Shown: positions 28,413 to 38,230 of the stretch, one piece after another | How positions within the stretch are numbered: position 1 is the stretch's first letter | Layout: each line of letters opens with the position of its first letter | Made by a program: the position numbers and the translations under genes | Notes under the pieces: generated by a model | The model's input: only the letters and a program-made list of their open reading frames with translations | The model's database searches: none | Told to the model about the DNA's origin: nothing | Origin: Williamsia muralis NBRC 105860 | GTDB lineage: Bacteria > Actinomycetota > Actinomycetes > Mycobacteriales > Mycobacteriaceae | Assembly (NCBI RefSeq): GCF_001598915.1 | Contig: NZ_BDAP01000001.1 | Span: 1,302,001 to 1,366,000 of the forward strand | DNA: 64,000 bases | Direction: 5' to 3'

Positions 28413-31400
28413 GCAACGTCCTGATCTCGGAGCTGAGCTGAGTGGATTGAAGGATTTTCAGCGCCGAACCGTCGAGCACGTTCATGCCCGCCTGTGGGAT
28501 CCGAAAGACCCCGCGAGTCGCTTTCTTGTGGCCGATGAGGTCGGCCTCGGGAAGACGCTTGTAGCTAGAGGAGTGATTGCCAAGACGATCGACGATCTCT
28601 GGGACACCGTTCCCAGGATAGACATTGTCTACATCTGTTCGAACACTCAGATAGCCAGACAAAACCTTCCCAAGTTGCGCGTGGGTACCTCGGAGTCGAT
28701 GGCACACGCTGACCGATTGACCATGCTTGCAACCGAACTCCGGAATATCAGCGGCCGCAAGCTGAACTTCGTCTCGTTCACGCCTGGAACCTCGTTTCAG
28801 GTAGGAACCTCCGGTGGCCGGGCGCCGGAGAGAGTCCTGCTGTACTGGCTCCTTCGCGAGGCTTGGGGCGGCGAGGTGAGCGCCAACGCCTGGTTGAAGT
28901 TCTTCCGTGGGGGCAGCGGGCTCGACCGCTTCACCGATCTGGTGCGGTGGTTCGATCGAGGTGACATCACCGAGGACCTCGCCGTTAAGTACGCAGCTCA
29001 GGTAGCGGGGGCGATAGGCCCTGGAGGCCAGCCGCTAGCAGGTGAGCTACGAGAGACGGTTGGTGAGTTCAAGTTTCACCGCTCTGATTGGGAGCCGCCG
29101 ACTGCGCTATCCAAACGGCGTAACCGCTTAATAGGTCGGTTGCGGCAGTTATTGGCGCGCACAGCAGTCGAAGCTCTGCAACCAGATCTGGTTATTATGG
29201 ACGAGTTCCAGAGATTCAAAGATTTGATGCATGGCCAGGATGAGGGCGCCGAGCTTGCTCATGCCTTGTTTGACCATGGAAAGGCCAAGCTGCTTCTGCT
29301 TTCTGCGACGCCGTACAAGATGTACACGCTTCCGGATGAACCCGAAGGCGACGACCACTACAAAGACTTCGTTGACACAATCGGATTCCTCGCTGGGACA
29401 AGCAAAGCGGCTGATATCGAGGCAGCGATGTCCAGCATGCGATCGAGTCTCTTTGCGGGGGAAGTAGATGCCGCGAAGGAAGCGAAACATGTAGCTGAGG
29501 CGGCTCTGCGGCGAGTAATGGTGCGCACCGAGCGGCTTGCATCAACCCCAGATCGCGATGGAATGATCTCCGAACTCGCCTTCGACGGAGTCGTCCTGCA
29601 GCCCGACGATGTACGAGACTATCGGCGCCTCGCCCGGACAAGCAAAGTTGTTTCCGGATTCGACCCGATGGAGTTTTGGCGTAGCGCTCCATACGTCCTT
29701 GAGTTGATGGAACAATACCAGCTAAAGAAGAAGCTCGAGGCCCATCCTGGTGCCGACGCTGAACTGATCGCAGCTGTTCGCGAGGCGGGGAATCTCCTGT
29801 CGTGGAACGATCTTTTGTCATATCAAAAGATCGATCCTGCGAACGCGAAGATGCGCGGCCTCGTGAAAGATGTGCTCGACCGAGGAGCCTGGAGATTGGT
29901 CTGGCTGCCGCCCGCGATGCCGTACTACACACTCGCAGGCGCGTACGACGATCCTCAACTGCGAACGTTTACTAAGCGACTGGTCTTCTCGGCATGGACT
30001 GTTGTGCCAAAGGCGATCAGTACGGTGTTGAGCTACGAGGCCGAACGCCGCTTGATGGAGACTTCGAATATCGCCGCGGCAAAGTCATACACGGTCCGTG
30101 CAAAACCGCTCCTCAACTTCGCGCGAAGTGACGGCCGACTGACCGGAATGCAGGTCTTGGGGATGCTGTATCCGTGTGTGACACTCGCGGAGATCGGTGA
30201 TCCACTCGTGGTAGCGCGTGAGATGGAATTGGCGTTGCCATTGGAACGCGACCTCCTCGTCGGTGTTGTCTCGAAGCGTGTTCGTGCGGCGTTGGACGAG
30301 CTTCCCGCTGGTCCGGCGAGCGGGGCGACTGACGATCGGTGGTACTGGGCGGCCGGGATGTTGCTCGATAACCAACGCGATGACCTCGGCGAAACGGATG
30401 TCGATTCCTTCAACTACGGCCTCTACGAAACGGACGCCGATACCGAATCGCGGTTTGATGATCACGCGTCAAGCGCCAAAGTTTTTCGGCCGGAGGAACT
30501 TGGCCGAAGACCCGCCGATCTGGTTGAACTGCTGACTCGCCAAGCTATCGCCGGCTTCGGCATCTGTGCCCTGCGATCGCTGAGCAGGTTGGTCGGCGGC
30601 CCGACGATGATGCGAGACCGCGACGTTCGCGACGCAGCATCGTGTATGGCGTGGAGCTTGAGAGGCTTGTTCAACGGCCCAGAAGTGATGACGAATGTCC
30701 GCGCGCAGAGCATCAACGAAGAGTCCTACTGGCGGGAAGTTCTCAATCACTGCCTGGACGGTGGCTTGCAACCTGTGGTCGACGAGTATCTACACACTCT
30801 CACGACGACTTTCGGAGCGGCAAGCACATCCGTTGATGAAATGCTGAGGTCCGTGATCGAGGACTTCGACAGAGCGCTTTCCCTGCGAACCTCGGTGAAT
30901 GACTTCAGTGAACTGACGATTTCCCACGACGAGTTTGCTCTGGTGAACCATAAAGGCTTGAGGTCTCATCTCGCGGTGAGATTCGGTCGTGGTGTCGCAG
31001 AAGATTCGACTGCTCAGCGCGAAGGTCTGGTACGCGCTGCCTTCAATTCGCCGTTCTGGCCTTTCGTGCTGGCCTCGACGTCAGTCGGTCAGGAGGGTTT
31101 GGACTTTCACCACTACAGCCACGCGGTCGTGCACTGGAACCTCCCGCGAAATCCCGTTGACTTGGAGCAGCGAGAAGGTCGCGTCCATCGATACAAGGGT
31201 CACGCGGTCAGAAAGAACGTTGCCGCCGCATATGGCTCACGCAGGGAGGTGGTCGATGCCGACAATCCCTGGGATGCGGCCTTCGATCTAGCGTCCAACG
31301 ATCGTCCCGATGGTGAGTCGGAGATTTTTCCTTTCTGGGTGTTCCCAGATCCCGATGGGGCACACATTGAGCGCTATGTACCCGCTCTCCCCTTAAGCGG

Positions 31401-31557
31401 GGAAACACACCGAATTAAACGACTGATGCGGACCGTGGGCGCCTATCGCCTAGTCATAGGACAGCCGCGGCAAGAAGATTTGTTGAAGTACCTGGGCGAG
31501 CAGGCAGGCGAGCTGCTGGATGAGTTGAAAATCGACTTGTCGCCCGGCGCAGATTGA
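28405..31557 (+). CDS. SF2 (SNF2/DEAD-like) helicase
   Basis: A 1050-residue superfamily 2 helicase. Motif I ADEVGLGKTLVA is at about residues 42-53, motif II appears as VIMDEFQRF near 264 (DEFQ rather than DEAH), motif III as LLLLSATPYKM near 298, motif V as STSVGQEGLDF near 891, and motif VI as EQREGRVHRYKGH near 920. The spacing between the two RecA lobes is very long, with about 550 residues of insert (from 330 to 880), a feature of large defence-associated translocases. I chose the GTG at 28405, which overlaps the PLD gene by 8 bases and has AAAGG upstream, over an ATG at 28351 whose first 18 residues are shadow of PLD. It probably drives DNA through the complex so the PLD nuclease can cut. 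Confidence 0.88.
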   Translation: MDEQRPDLGAELSGLKDFQRRTVEHVHARLWDPKDPASRFLVADEVGLGKTLVARGVIAKTIDDLWDTVPRIDIVYICSNTQIARQNLPKLRVGTSESMAHADRLTMLATELRNISGRKLNFVSFTPGTSFQVGTSGGRAPERVLLYWLLREAWGGEVSANAWLKFFRGGSGLDRFTDLVRWFDRGDITEDLAVKYAAQVAGAIGPGGQPLAGELRETVGEFKFHRSDWEPPTALSKRRNRLIGRLRQLLARTAVEALQPDLVIMDEFQRFKDLMHGQDEGAELAHALFDHGKAKLLLLSATPYKMYTLPDEPEGDDHYKDFVDTIGFLAGTSKAADIEAAMSSMRSSLFAGEVDAAKEAKHVAEAALRRVMVRTERLASTPDRDGMISELAFDGVVLQPDDVRDYRRLARTSKVVSGFDPMEFWRSAPYVLELMEQYQLKKKLEAHPGADAELIAAVREAGNLLSWNDLLSYQKIDPANAKMRGLVKDVLDRGAWRLVWLPPAMPYYTLAGAYDDPQLRTFTKRLVFSAWTVVPKAISTVLSYEAERRLMETSNIAAAKSYTVRAKPLLNFARSDGRLTGMQVLGMLYPCVTLAEIGDPLVVAREMELALPLERDLLVGVVSKRVRAALDELPAGPASGATDDRWYWAAGMLLDNQRDDLGETDVDSFNYGLYETDADTESRFDDHASSAKVFRPEELGRRPADLVELLTRQAIAGFGICALRSLSRLVGGPTMMRDRDVRDAASCMAWSLRGLFNGPEVMTNVRAQSINEESYWREVLNHCLDGGLQPVVDEYLHTLTTTFGAASTSVDEMLRSVIEDFDRALSLRTSVNDFSELTISHDEFALVNHKGLRSHLAVRFGRGVAEDSTAQREGLVRAAFNSPFWPFVLASTSVGQEGLDFHHYSHAVVHWNLPRNPVDLEQREGRVHRYKGHAVRKNVAAAYGSRREVVDADNPWDAAFDLASNDRPDGESEIFPFWVFPDPDGAHIERYVPALPLSGETHRIKRLMRTVGAYRLVIGQPRQEDLLKYLGEQAGELLDELKIDLSPGAD

Positions 31558-31657
31558 TCTGTCACTACAGGGTATGTGACGTCCAGCGGTACGGCCTATT
31601 GGCGTGCGTGGGGCCGAAAATACGGTCGTTGTCACTGTCCTCGGTCATGATGCTTAG

Positions 31658-34474
31658 GTGAGTAGTGATGCGTACAGCGAACTGACCGTTGCGGTGGAAA
31701 CTGCGAAATCTGGTGCTCTGCTCTCGGTCGTCACCGTCGTCGTACCAGGCGCAGCTGCTGGCCGCGACGTGATGAAGCATCTCGCACGGAGCGGAGGCCT
31801 TGCGAATACTCGCGTCTTCACGCTGAGTCAGGCAGTCGCGTTTCTTGCCGCACCAGTTTTGGCTCCTCGGGTTTCGCTGGACTACCCACTCCTCGAGGCG
31901 TCCGTCCAGAAAGTCCTCAGCGACGAGCCGGGGGTATTTGCGGACGTCGCTGACCAGCCGATCACTTCGCAGGCGATTGCCGGTGCGTCGCTCGCTTTGG
32001 CCGGGCACGCGAACCCGACGGCTAGCAATCCGACTCGGCTCGTCAACGACATGTTGCGGGTCCACCGGTTGGCGACCAGCACGCACGCGTCGACGTATTA
32101 CCTCCCACATGAGGCGTACGCGGTGGCGAAAGAACGGCTGGACGAACTCGGAACGATCGTGGTGTTTCGACCCTGCGAGACCGATCCGGCTGCGCTCGAG
32201 GTACTACGAGCGATGCAGGCCCGCGGCGAGACGATCGATTCGAATGCACAAGTCACTGGCACTATGGTCGTCCACACCTCTGACGCCGACGACGAGGTGC
32301 GTGCCGTCAGCCGCATCGTGCGCAAGTACCTGTCTGCAGGCATCCCAGGGCACCGGATCGGTGTCTTCTACGGCGCGGAAGATCCCTACCTCCACCTGAT
32401 CCATGAACACTTCACCAGCGGCGACATCGAGTTCGCCGGCCCCGATTGCCGATCCCTGATCGACCGACCCATCGCACGGTCGCTGCTGGCTCTGCTGCAA
32501 CTCGATATCGACCTCATGCCCCGACGTGAATTGCTTGCGATTCTCGCCGAGCGTGCAGTTTTGCGCCCTGACGTCGACGACAACCCCATCTCGTACCGCA
32601 GGCTTGAGTTGCTAACGCGCCGGCACATACCCATTGTCGGTGGTGCTGATTGGGAGCGGCTCACGCAAATTGACCCGGCCGAGCCAAAGTACAGATCCGC
32701 ACCGTCGCTCTACGCGTTCGTCCAATCGCTGCGGTCAGATCTCCGCTCGATCACATCCGCGGCTACCTGGGCCGAAGCCGCGGGCGCGCTCCGAAACCTC
32801 GTCGATTCTCGATTTGTCACCACGTCGTCGCTTGACACCGATTTCACTCAGGGCGACGCCGAGGCGATCACGCGAATCTGCTACGACCTGTACGCCATGG
32901 ACGGGATCGCTCCACCGCCGACGGCGGCAGGACTGGTCGATGCTCTGACTGTCCGCATCAACGGCGAAAGGCGCACTGTCGGTCGTTCCGGCGCGGGAGT
33001 ATCGATCGGACCGATCAGCGCCGGTGTCGGACGCGACCTCGACGTCTGCATCGTTGTCGGTGTCGCTGAAGGTATCGTGCCGGCGCGCCGCCGCGAGGAT
33101 CCGCTCATTCCCGCAGAGCTCACTGGTCGCTCGCTTGCCGATGAGATCGCCGGCCAACAGCGGCAGCTGGTGCTGACCCTCGGCTCTGGCCGCCACGATC
33201 GGATAGTTTCGTTCCCGCGCGGCAGCTTGCGCGGTGGCGCGGAGAAGGTGCCATCTCGGTGGCTCCTCCCGACTATGGAAAAGCTGTCCGGTACCCCAAT
33301 CAATGTCGTTGACTGGCAACGTCAAACCAAGAATGTCGATTCGATTGTCACGGTCGAGTCCTTCGACGTCGCGACCCAGAAGTTCGACCCACGCATTGGT
33401 ACTGGCGCCGCCTCGCCTACGGAATGGCGGCTGCGCGCCTTGGCGGGTGTCCCAGCGCGAGAGCGCCGACTGACATTGGACGACCCAACCGTGCTCCAAG
33501 GAATGGAAATGCGGAGCGACCGACTCAACGGACGGTTCAGCAGATTCAACGGAAACCTATCGACGGTCAAAGACCTGGTGAAAGTGTTCAGCGAGCCGAT
33601 TTCGCCGACAAGCCTCGAACAGTGGGTCGAGAGCCCGTACCGGTTCTTCGTGCGCAGTCTCCTCGGAGTAGATGCTCTCGATGATCCGGATGAGGTCGCG
33701 CAGCTTGACCCACTCACTCGGGGCAACCTGATTCACGCAACCCTTGAGCAGTACATACAGGCTGTCATCGATGGCAAGGACGCCACACTGGACCGGTTGC
33801 TGGGCATCGCCGACGAGGTACTCGACGAGGCGATCCTTGGCGCACCGGGCTGGCTGCCGCAACTGTGGCAGAAGGACCGCGCGATCATCCGCCGCGACAT
33901 CGAGACCTGGTTCGACCACGACTCGACCGACCGCGCGGACGGCTGGACACCCGTTGGCGTGGAGCAGAGGTTCGGTCGGGAGGGCACCGCGACAGTTTTG
34001 ATCGATCTAGGTTCGGGCACAGTGCGATTCACCGGCTCCATTGATCGCATCGACGGGCACCACGATGGACGATTCCGTGTCACCGACTACAAGACCGGAC
34101 AGATGGCTTACTCCAGAGGGATCAGTGAAGCGGCACCCACCCAGGGCGGCAAGAAGTTCCAGCTCCCGGTGTACGGGCTCTTTGCTGCGACACTGGGAGA
34201 GCAAGTAAGTGCCCGCTACTGGTTCGCGACAAGCAAAGGAGGGTTCGGTCTCATCGAATACCCGATCACCGACGCTGTCTTGGACATCCTCCGCACCGAT
34301 CTGACGTTGGTCCATGAGGCCGTAACCGCCGGATATTTCCCGCCACGAACAGCGGATACTTTCTGGGCTGATGCGCTCGTCGACCTGATCGGCAAGGCTG
34401 GCCTAGAACGAGCCTGGGTGAACCTCGGCCAAGCTCCGGAGATCGCCGACTACATTGCAAAGCACGGTGTCTGA
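31658..34474 (+). CDS. AddB-like PD-(D/E)XK nuclease subunit
   Basis: This 938-residue protein has the overall design of AddB: helicase-like lobes followed by a RecB-type nuclease domain. The N-terminal VVVPGAAAGRDVMKHL segment is where AddB has its nucleotide loop, but no GKT/S is present, so it is probably not an active ATPase. The nuclease domain is intact: GNLIHATLEQY near residue 688, GSIDRIDGH near 793, the catalytic VTDYKTGQM near 807, and FQLPVYGLFA after it. No cysteines lie around the nuclease domain, so the iron-sulphur staple of Bacillus AddB is absent. The GTG start is 100 bases after the helicase stop, and the stop is followed almost at once by the AddA-like gene. Confidence 0.85.
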   Translation: MSSDAYSELTVAVETAKSGALLSVVTVVVPGAAAGRDVMKHLARSGGLANTRVFTLSQAVAFLAAPVLAPRVSLDYPLLEASVQKVLSDEPGVFADVADQPITSQAIAGASLALAGHANPTASNPTRLVNDMLRVHRLATSTHASTYYLPHEAYAVAKERLDELGTIVVFRPCETDPAALEVLRAMQARGETIDSNAQVTGTMVVHTSDADDEVRAVSRIVRKYLSAGIPGHRIGVFYGAEDPYLHLIHEHFTSGDIEFAGPDCRSLIDRPIARSLLALLQLDIDLMPRRELLAILAERAVLRPDVDDNPISYRRLELLTRRHIPIVGGADWERLTQIDPAEPKYRSAPSLYAFVQSLRSDLRSITSAATWAEAAGALRNLVDSRFVTTSSLDTDFTQGDAEAITRICYDLYAMDGIAPPPTAAGLVDALTVRINGERRTVGRSGAGVSIGPISAGVGRDLDVCIVVGVAEGIVPARRREDPLIPAELTGRSLADEIAGQQRQLVLTLGSGRHDRIVSFPRGSLRGGAEKVPSRWLLPTMEKLSGTPINVVDWQRQTKNVDSIVTVESFDVATQKFDPRIGTGAASPTEWRLRALAGVPARERRLTLDDPTVLQGMEMRSDRLNGRFSRFNGNLSTVKDLVKVFSEPISPTSLEQWVESPYRFFVRSLLGVDALDDPDEVAQLDPLTRGNLIHATLEQYIQAVIDGKDATLDRLLGIADEVLDEAILGAPGWLPQLWQKDRAIIRRDIETWFDHDSTDRADGWTPVGVEQRFGREGTATVLIDLGSGTVRFTGSIDRIDGHHDGRFRVTDYKTGQMAYSRGISEAAPTQGGKKFQLPVYGLFAATLGEQVSARYWFATSKGGFGLIEYPITDAVLDILRTDLTLVHEAVTAGYFPPRTADTFWADALVDLIGKAGLERAWVNLGQAPEIADYIAKHGV

Positions 34475-34475
34475 G

Positions 34476-37400
34476 GTGAGTAACGGAAAAGACCTTGGCC
34501 TTATCGATGCAGCATCTCGTGAGCGCATCACAACCGATACCGCGACAACGCTGTTCGTTGAAGCGGGTGCCGGTAGCGGCAAAACCCACGCTCTCGTCCA
34601 ACGCATCTGTCAGCTCGTGTTGCACGACGGCGTCGAACTTGACCACATCGCGGCCATTACTTTCACCGAGAAGGCCGCCGCAGAGCTGCGCGAGCGAGTT
34701 CGTGTCGAACTTTCCAAGCACGACACCCCGGCTGCCCGCACTGCACTGATGCAGGTCGATACCGCCGCGCTCGGCACCCTCCACGCGTTCGCGGCCCGCG
34801 TGGTCTCCGAGCATCCCCTCGAAGCTGGAGTCCCGCCGCGTATCTCCGTGGTCGACGCCATGGGGTCGCAGCTCTCGTTCGAACGTCGCTGGCGCCGGAT
34901 GCGGTCTACGCTCTTCTCCGACGAAGCGAAGGCGCCACCCGGTTTGGCAGAAGCCATGCAGGTCGTGATCGGCGTCGGCGCATCGCTGGACCAGGTGCGA
35001 ACCCTGGCTGACGCCCTCGACCGCAGCTGGGACAGGTTGCAGCCCAACGATTCGCCGCCGGTGGTCGCCGAACACGAGATCGACGAGATCCTGCGCGCCG
35101 CTGATGAAGTTGCTGCCCTGCGGGCAGAGTGCACTGACAAGTCGGACAAGCTGATCGTGCAGTTGGACAAAGTCGCCGTGTGGCGGTCAGAGATGGCCGC
35201 TGGGGCCGACAGCGGTGCCTGGTTGTCGCTGGTGGATAGCTGCCCAGGACCGGGACGCGGTGGGAAGAGTGCGTGCTGGGGCGGTAAGGACCGGTTGGCT
35301 GAGATCAAGGACGCCATCAGAGAACTGAAGGTGATTGCGGGCGAGGTACGCCTCGCGTACGCAGCGTCGGGACTTGCCGTCGTGGTTCATCACTTATCGC
35401 ATGCAGTGATTGCGGAAGCACGCAAACGGCAACGCCAGGGGCAGCTCGCGTTCCACGATCTGCTAGTGCACGCCAGAGATGTGTTGTCTGATCCGGAAGT
35501 CCAGCAGGCGGTTCACGATCGATATCGTCGGATCCTGCTTGACGAGTTCCAAGATACTGACCCTCTGCAGCTGGAGATCGCCCGTCGAATCGTCGCCGGC
35601 CCCGACCAGACCGGCCGGCTGTTCACGGTCGGCGACCCCAAGCAGTCGATCTATCGATTCCGTCGCGCCGACATCGCCTCGTACATGGCGGCCAGTGACG
35701 CGACCGCGCCATCTGACGTCGTGCAGCTGACCACCAACTTCCGGTCCACCAAACCTGTTCTCGACTGGGTCAACTCGGTTTTCAGCGCGCTGGTGCAGAG
35801 TGCACATCACATCCAGCCGGCGTATGCGCCGCTGGATCCCGCACCAGGTCGTCCCGACTGGAAAGACTCACCGTGGGGGCCGCATCCGTTCGTATTCCTC
35901 AACGACGCTGTGCCTTCCGAAGACGAAGACGCGCTCTCGGAGTCGGAGATGATGCGAAGCCGAGAGGCCACCGACGTCGCTCGCATCATCGCCACCGCCA
36001 CCGCCACCGAGCGTGGCTGGGAGAAAGAAACCTCGCATGACGGCGAGTTCAGCCACAGCCCTGTCGAGCTAAGCGATATTTGCATTCTCATCCCGTCGCG
36101 TGCGGTGCTGCCGCACCTGGAGAGGGCGCTAGATGCCGGAGGTGTTGAGTTTCGTTCTGAGGCGTCGTCGCTGGTGTACTCAACTCAAGAAGTGCACGAC
36201 TTGCTGGTGACCGCGCGGGCTTTGTCGAACACGGCCGACGAAGCAGCTCTCGTCGCGGCGCTCCGTACGCCACTGTTCGGATGCGGTGACGACGATCTGC
36301 TGCGGTGGAAGTCTGCGGGTGGTCGGTGGAGTTGGTTCGGCGACCCACCCGAAGGGCTACGGGATTCGCCGGTCGCAGAAGCGCTCAACTACCTGCATGA
36401 CAAGTACTTCGAGCTGGGGCGGCTCACCCCTGGCGCCCTCCTGAGTTTGCTCGCGACTGAACGGCGGGTCTTCGAAGTATCGATGGACTCACCGCGTCAC
36501 CGCGACGTTTGGCGACGATTGCGGTTCGTGTTCGACCAAGCTCATGCCTGGTACGGCGAAGACGGCGGCAGCCTGCGTGACTACTTAGATTGGGCGCAAA
36601 CGCAGCAAGAAGAGAACGCCCGCGTCGCCGAGGCGGTCCTGCCCGAGATCGGTGTGAATGCGGTGCGCATCATGACGATTCACGCAGCCAAGGGTCTGCA
36701 GTTCCCGATGGTCATCGTCGCCGGGATGAGTGGCGGATTCCGAACAAGCAAAGAGCCAGTCTTGTGGAACGACAGCGGCTTGCCGTCTGCGTATCTCTCC
36801 GCGGGGGTTCGAGGCCTCGAGTACGACGACCTTGCCACCGTCGAGACTCAGCACACTCTGGCTGAGCGCGTACGTCTGCTCTACGTCGCCTGCACTCGAG
36901 CGGAGAGCTTCCTCGCGGTGTCTGGATACCTAGGCAGGGGGCAGTGCTGGGGCCGGATTCTCGAACCTGCCCTGGCCGGGCTGCCCAAAACAATTCCAGA
37001 CCTCGTTGACCCAGTTCGGGACGACGACGATCACCACGATCAGGGTGCCGAAATCGACACCTGGGAGCAATGGGAGGCTGAGACCGCGGGTGTCCACGCC
37101 ACATCGTCGCTGCCGTCGTCGTTGTCCGTGACGGACATCGTCCATGAGAAGCGAGCGGAAGGAACGACGATCCTGCAGGGGTATCGAACCGCTGATCTCC
37201 TGACGCTGGCAGTGGGGGAGGAGAAGGTTCCGGCTGCGGTTGGCTCGACGGAAAGCGGTGCGGCTCTTGGGACTGCGCTGCACGCACTTCTCGAAACCGG
37301 TGGTCAGGCAGTGCAACTCGACGAGACGTTCGACGATAAGGCACGTGCCGCGGCTGCTCTGGCTGGTTTAGCTGATGCCGATCGCTTTGTCTTGCTGGCA

Positions 37401-37727
37401 CGTTCGGCACTGACGTCCGGACCCGTTCGGCGCGCCGCGGAGCGCGAACACTGGCAGGAGATGCCGCTGGGCGGCGTTGCGCCCGGCAGCGACATCGTCG
37501 TTGAGGGTATCGCCGACCTTGTTTACCGCGAAGACGATGGGTCACTGGTGATTGTTGACTACAAGACCGATGTTGGGGTGTCACGGGAGACGCTCGAGCA
37601 GTACTGGGCGCAGTTAGCGATCTATGCTGATCTGCTCCGTGGCGCCACCGGCGAGACGGTGTCATCGGCGGTTCTGATCTTTTGTCGACCAGACGAAGCG
37701 GTCGTGTTGCAGCGGCAGTTGCGCTAA
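34476..37727 (+). CDS. AddA-like UvrD-family helicase with C-terminal RecB-type nuclease
   Basis: A 1083-residue helicase-nuclease in the AddA layout. Helicase motifs are Walker A EAGAGSGKTHAL near residue 29, Walker B RRILLDEFQDTDPLQL near 350, GDPKQSIYRFRRAD near 386, and TIHAAKGLQFPMVIV near 734. The C-terminal nuclease has GTALHALLE near 932, EGIADLVYRE near 1011 and VDYKTD near 1027, all catalytic positions present. With the adjacent AddB-like protein it should form a two-nuclease, end-processing machine. Housekeeping actinobacterial end resection is usually done by AdnAB, encoded elsewhere, so this pair is more likely accessory. The start is uncertain among GTG 34476, GTG 34467 and TTG 34455; 34476 leaves a single base after the upstream stop. 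Confidence 0.88.
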   Translation: MSNGKDLGLIDAASRERITTDTATTLFVEAGAGSGKTHALVQRICQLVLHDGVELDHIAAITFTEKAAAELRERVRVELSKHDTPAARTALMQVDTAALGTLHAFAARVVSEHPLEAGVPPRISVVDAMGSQLSFERRWRRMRSTLFSDEAKAPPGLAEAMQVVIGVGASLDQVRTLADALDRSWDRLQPNDSPPVVAEHEIDEILRAADEVAALRAECTDKSDKLIVQLDKVAVWRSEMAAGADSGAWLSLVDSCPGPGRGGKSACWGGKDRLAEIKDAIRELKVIAGEVRLAYAASGLAVVVHHLSHAVIAEARKRQRQGQLAFHDLLVHARDVLSDPEVQQAVHDRYRRILLDEFQDTDPLQLEIARRIVAGPDQTGRLFTVGDPKQSIYRFRRADIASYMAASDATAPSDVVQLTTNFRSTKPVLDWVNSVFSALVQSAHHIQPAYAPLDPAPGRPDWKDSPWGPHPFVFLNDAVPSEDEDALSESEMMRSREATDVARIIATATATERGWEKETSHDGEFSHSPVELSDICILIPSRAVLPHLERALDAGGVEFRSEASSLVYSTQEVHDLLVTARALSNTADEAALVAALRTPLFGCGDDDLLRWKSAGGRWSWFGDPPEGLRDSPVAEALNYLHDKYFELGRLTPGALLSLLATERRVFEVSMDSPRHRDVWRRLRFVFDQAHAWYGEDGGSLRDYLDWAQTQQEENARVAEAVLPEIGVNAVRIMTIHAAKGLQFPMVIVAGMSGGFRTSKEPVLWNDSGLPSAYLSAGVRGLEYDDLATVETQHTLAERVRLLYVACTRAESFLAVSGYLGRGQCWGRILEPALAGLPKTIPDLVDPVRDDDDHHDQGAEIDTWEQWEAETAGVHATSSLPSSLSVTDIVHEKRAEGTTILQGYRTADLLTLAVGEEKVPAAVGSTESGAALGTALHALLETGGQAVQLDETFDDKARAAAALAGLADADRFVLLARSALTSGPVRRAAEREHWQEMPLGGVAPGSDIVVEGIADLVYREDDGSLVIVDYKTDVGVSRETLEQYWAQLAIYADLLRGATGETVSSAVLIFCRPDEAVVLQRQLR

Positions 37728-38230
37728 TGGCCGAAGCCAGAGCGGGTGTGACTCGTGATGGTTTGTCGATCAGACCTTTCGAACATCAGCCGCGGGAGGA
37801 TCGTGCCCTGTCGCCGGCGCAGTTCCGTGAGAGTCGAGCTAGTAGGTCGTTCTGGATCATCCTGCGGAAAATGATCCGTCCTCTGAGCCATAACACTTCG
37901 CCTCCTAGGGTGAATTTCTTGAATTAGTTGAATAGGCTGCTTCGCGAGGTTGCCTGCCGTTTCCCCTGGTCTCTGCAGACGGCCCCGGCGGCGTGTGTCT
38001 GGCGACGCAGCTTCGACAGTCGTTGGACTCAGTCTGCGAGAGCTGTCGTTCGTCCACACTGTTTGTGGCACCGTCGGCGGACCGCTCTTTCTTGCGCGGA
38101 GCTCCCATACAGTTGCGGCTGGCGGTACTCAAGCCGCTCGACGCGGAAGGACGAACAGCTCAGGTTGAGCGCGAACTCGTTGCCGCGGAGTGTTGAGGAC
38201 CCAGCGAGGATCTCACACACTGTCCTACCC
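37728..38230. other. 503-base convergent intergenic region
   Basis: This stretch lies between the ends of the + strand AddA-like gene and the - strand membrane protein gene. A 66-codon frame starting with ATG overlapping the AddA stop (TAATG at 37727) is open to 37927, but it lacks a ribosome-binding site and resembles nothing I know. Apart from a hairpin at 37854-37877 I see no gene, RNA or repeat in it. Confidence 0.5.
37854..37877. terminator. hairpin between convergent genes
   Basis: GGATCAT and ATGATCC form a perfect 7-bp stem with a 10-base loop, 127 bases after the AddA-like stop. Position between convergent genes suggests a terminator, though no T-run follows on either strand. Confidence 0.35.

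Noticed and set aside
25398-31557. DISARM, class 1 or 2
   Set aside because: A PLD protein and helicase are present, but the DUF1998 (DrmB) protein, the DrmA-type helicase and a methyltransferase are not.
31658-37727. Housekeeping AdnAB
   Set aside because: AdnAB subunits both carry UvrD-type motors; here the first protein lacks a nucleotide loop and follows the AddB layout, and it is embedded in a defence operon.
37727-37927. Small 66-codon gene starting at TAATG after the AddA-like stop
   Set aside because: The overlap is suggestive, but there is no ribosome-binding site and no recognisable feature; chance is a sufficient explanation.
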